From positions 1-6,357 of the forward strand of contig JADYYU010000169.1 in assembly GCA_020853515.1 (NCBI GenBank): a stretch of 6,357 bases of DNA, written 5' to 3'. Made by a program: the position numbers and the translations under genes. Every line of letters starts with the position of its first letter. The first letter of the stretch is position 1. Shown piece by piece: positions 6,260 to 6,357 of this stretch. The notes below the pieces were generated by a model, which was not told the DNA's origin, did not search any database, and saw nothing but the letters and a program-made list of their open reading frames with translations. The DNA comes from Chitinophagaceae bacterium. GTDB taxonomy: Bacteria > Bacteroidota > Bacteroidia > Chitinophagales > Chitinophagaceae.

Positions 6260-6357
6260 TTACAACACCGCTTTGAAGGTATCGCCCTGCTTGATATCGC
6301 CGGTGGTAAAGCCTTTCTTAAACCAATACATCCGTGGCTGGCGGGTGCCATGGGTCA
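6260..6357 (-). CDS. Neutral zinc metallopeptidase (YpfJ family), C-terminal fragment
   Basis: Only the last 31 residues are in the window; the gene continues past the right edge. The visible tail begins THGTRQPRMYWFKKGFTTGD and ends with a GDTF motif shortly before the stop. This pattern (THG..., then a WFK.G segment, then a final TF) is the C-terminal signature of the neutral zinc metallopeptidase family (YpfJ type, Zn_peptidase). Many proteobacterial members have Cys two residues before the TF; here that position is Gly. The catalytic HExxH region lies outside the window. The stop codon is 5 nt before the rsmE ATG, so this is the upstream gene of the rsmE operon visible here. The family is inferred from a short tail, but the match is distinctive. 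Confidence 0.8.
   Translation of the reverse strand, partial: THGTRQPRMYWFKKGFTTGDIKQGDTFKAVL

Overview
The window looks like an ordinary chromosomal stretch from a member of the Bacteroidota, perhaps close to the Chitinophagales or Sphingobacteriales (the order is a guess). The supporting signs are two secreted proteins with C-terminal type IX secretion sorting domains (a PNPAS core in each), starts with A-rich leaders and no Shine-Dalgarno sequence, two exact matches to the Bacteroidota -7 promoter element TAnnTTTG, and a lipoprotein with Lys-Lys right after the lipobox cysteine. No tRNA, rRNA, insertion sequence, CRISPR array, phage gene or origin is visible.

Layout, left to right. Positions 1-283 hold the 3' end of a small c-type cytochrome gene (+). 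It is closed by a perfect 13-bp hairpin that serves as a bidirectional terminator against the convergent gene at 352-2247 (-). That gene encodes a 631-residue Omp28-type secreted protein with a CPPC thioredoxin-like motif. A 118-bp divergent promoter region separates it from a second T9SS cargo protein (2366-3064, +), which has four cysteines and is followed by its own terminator. Next come three 16-bp tandem repeats and the exodeoxyribonuclease III gene xth (3207-3974, +). Only 2 bp after the xth stop codon lies the end of a convergent MbnP-like lipoprotein gene (3977-4711, -). A 188-bp spacer follows. The right end is a tight minus-strand operon read from right to left: the C-terminus of a neutral zinc metallopeptidase (6260 to the window edge), rsmE (5550-6254), and a DUF4159 exported protein (4900-5553) whose start overlaps the rsmE stop as ATGA.

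Functionally the window mixes housekeeping functions (base excision repair by exonuclease III, 16S rRNA methylation by RsmE) with envelope and secreted functions (T9SS cargo, an MbnP-like lipoprotein, DUF4159, a cytochrome c). No single pathway ties the genes together. The arrangements most worth a second look are the divergent pair of T9SS cargo genes, the tandem repeats before xth, and the MbnP-like lipoprotein. Nothing here amounts to a clearly new system.
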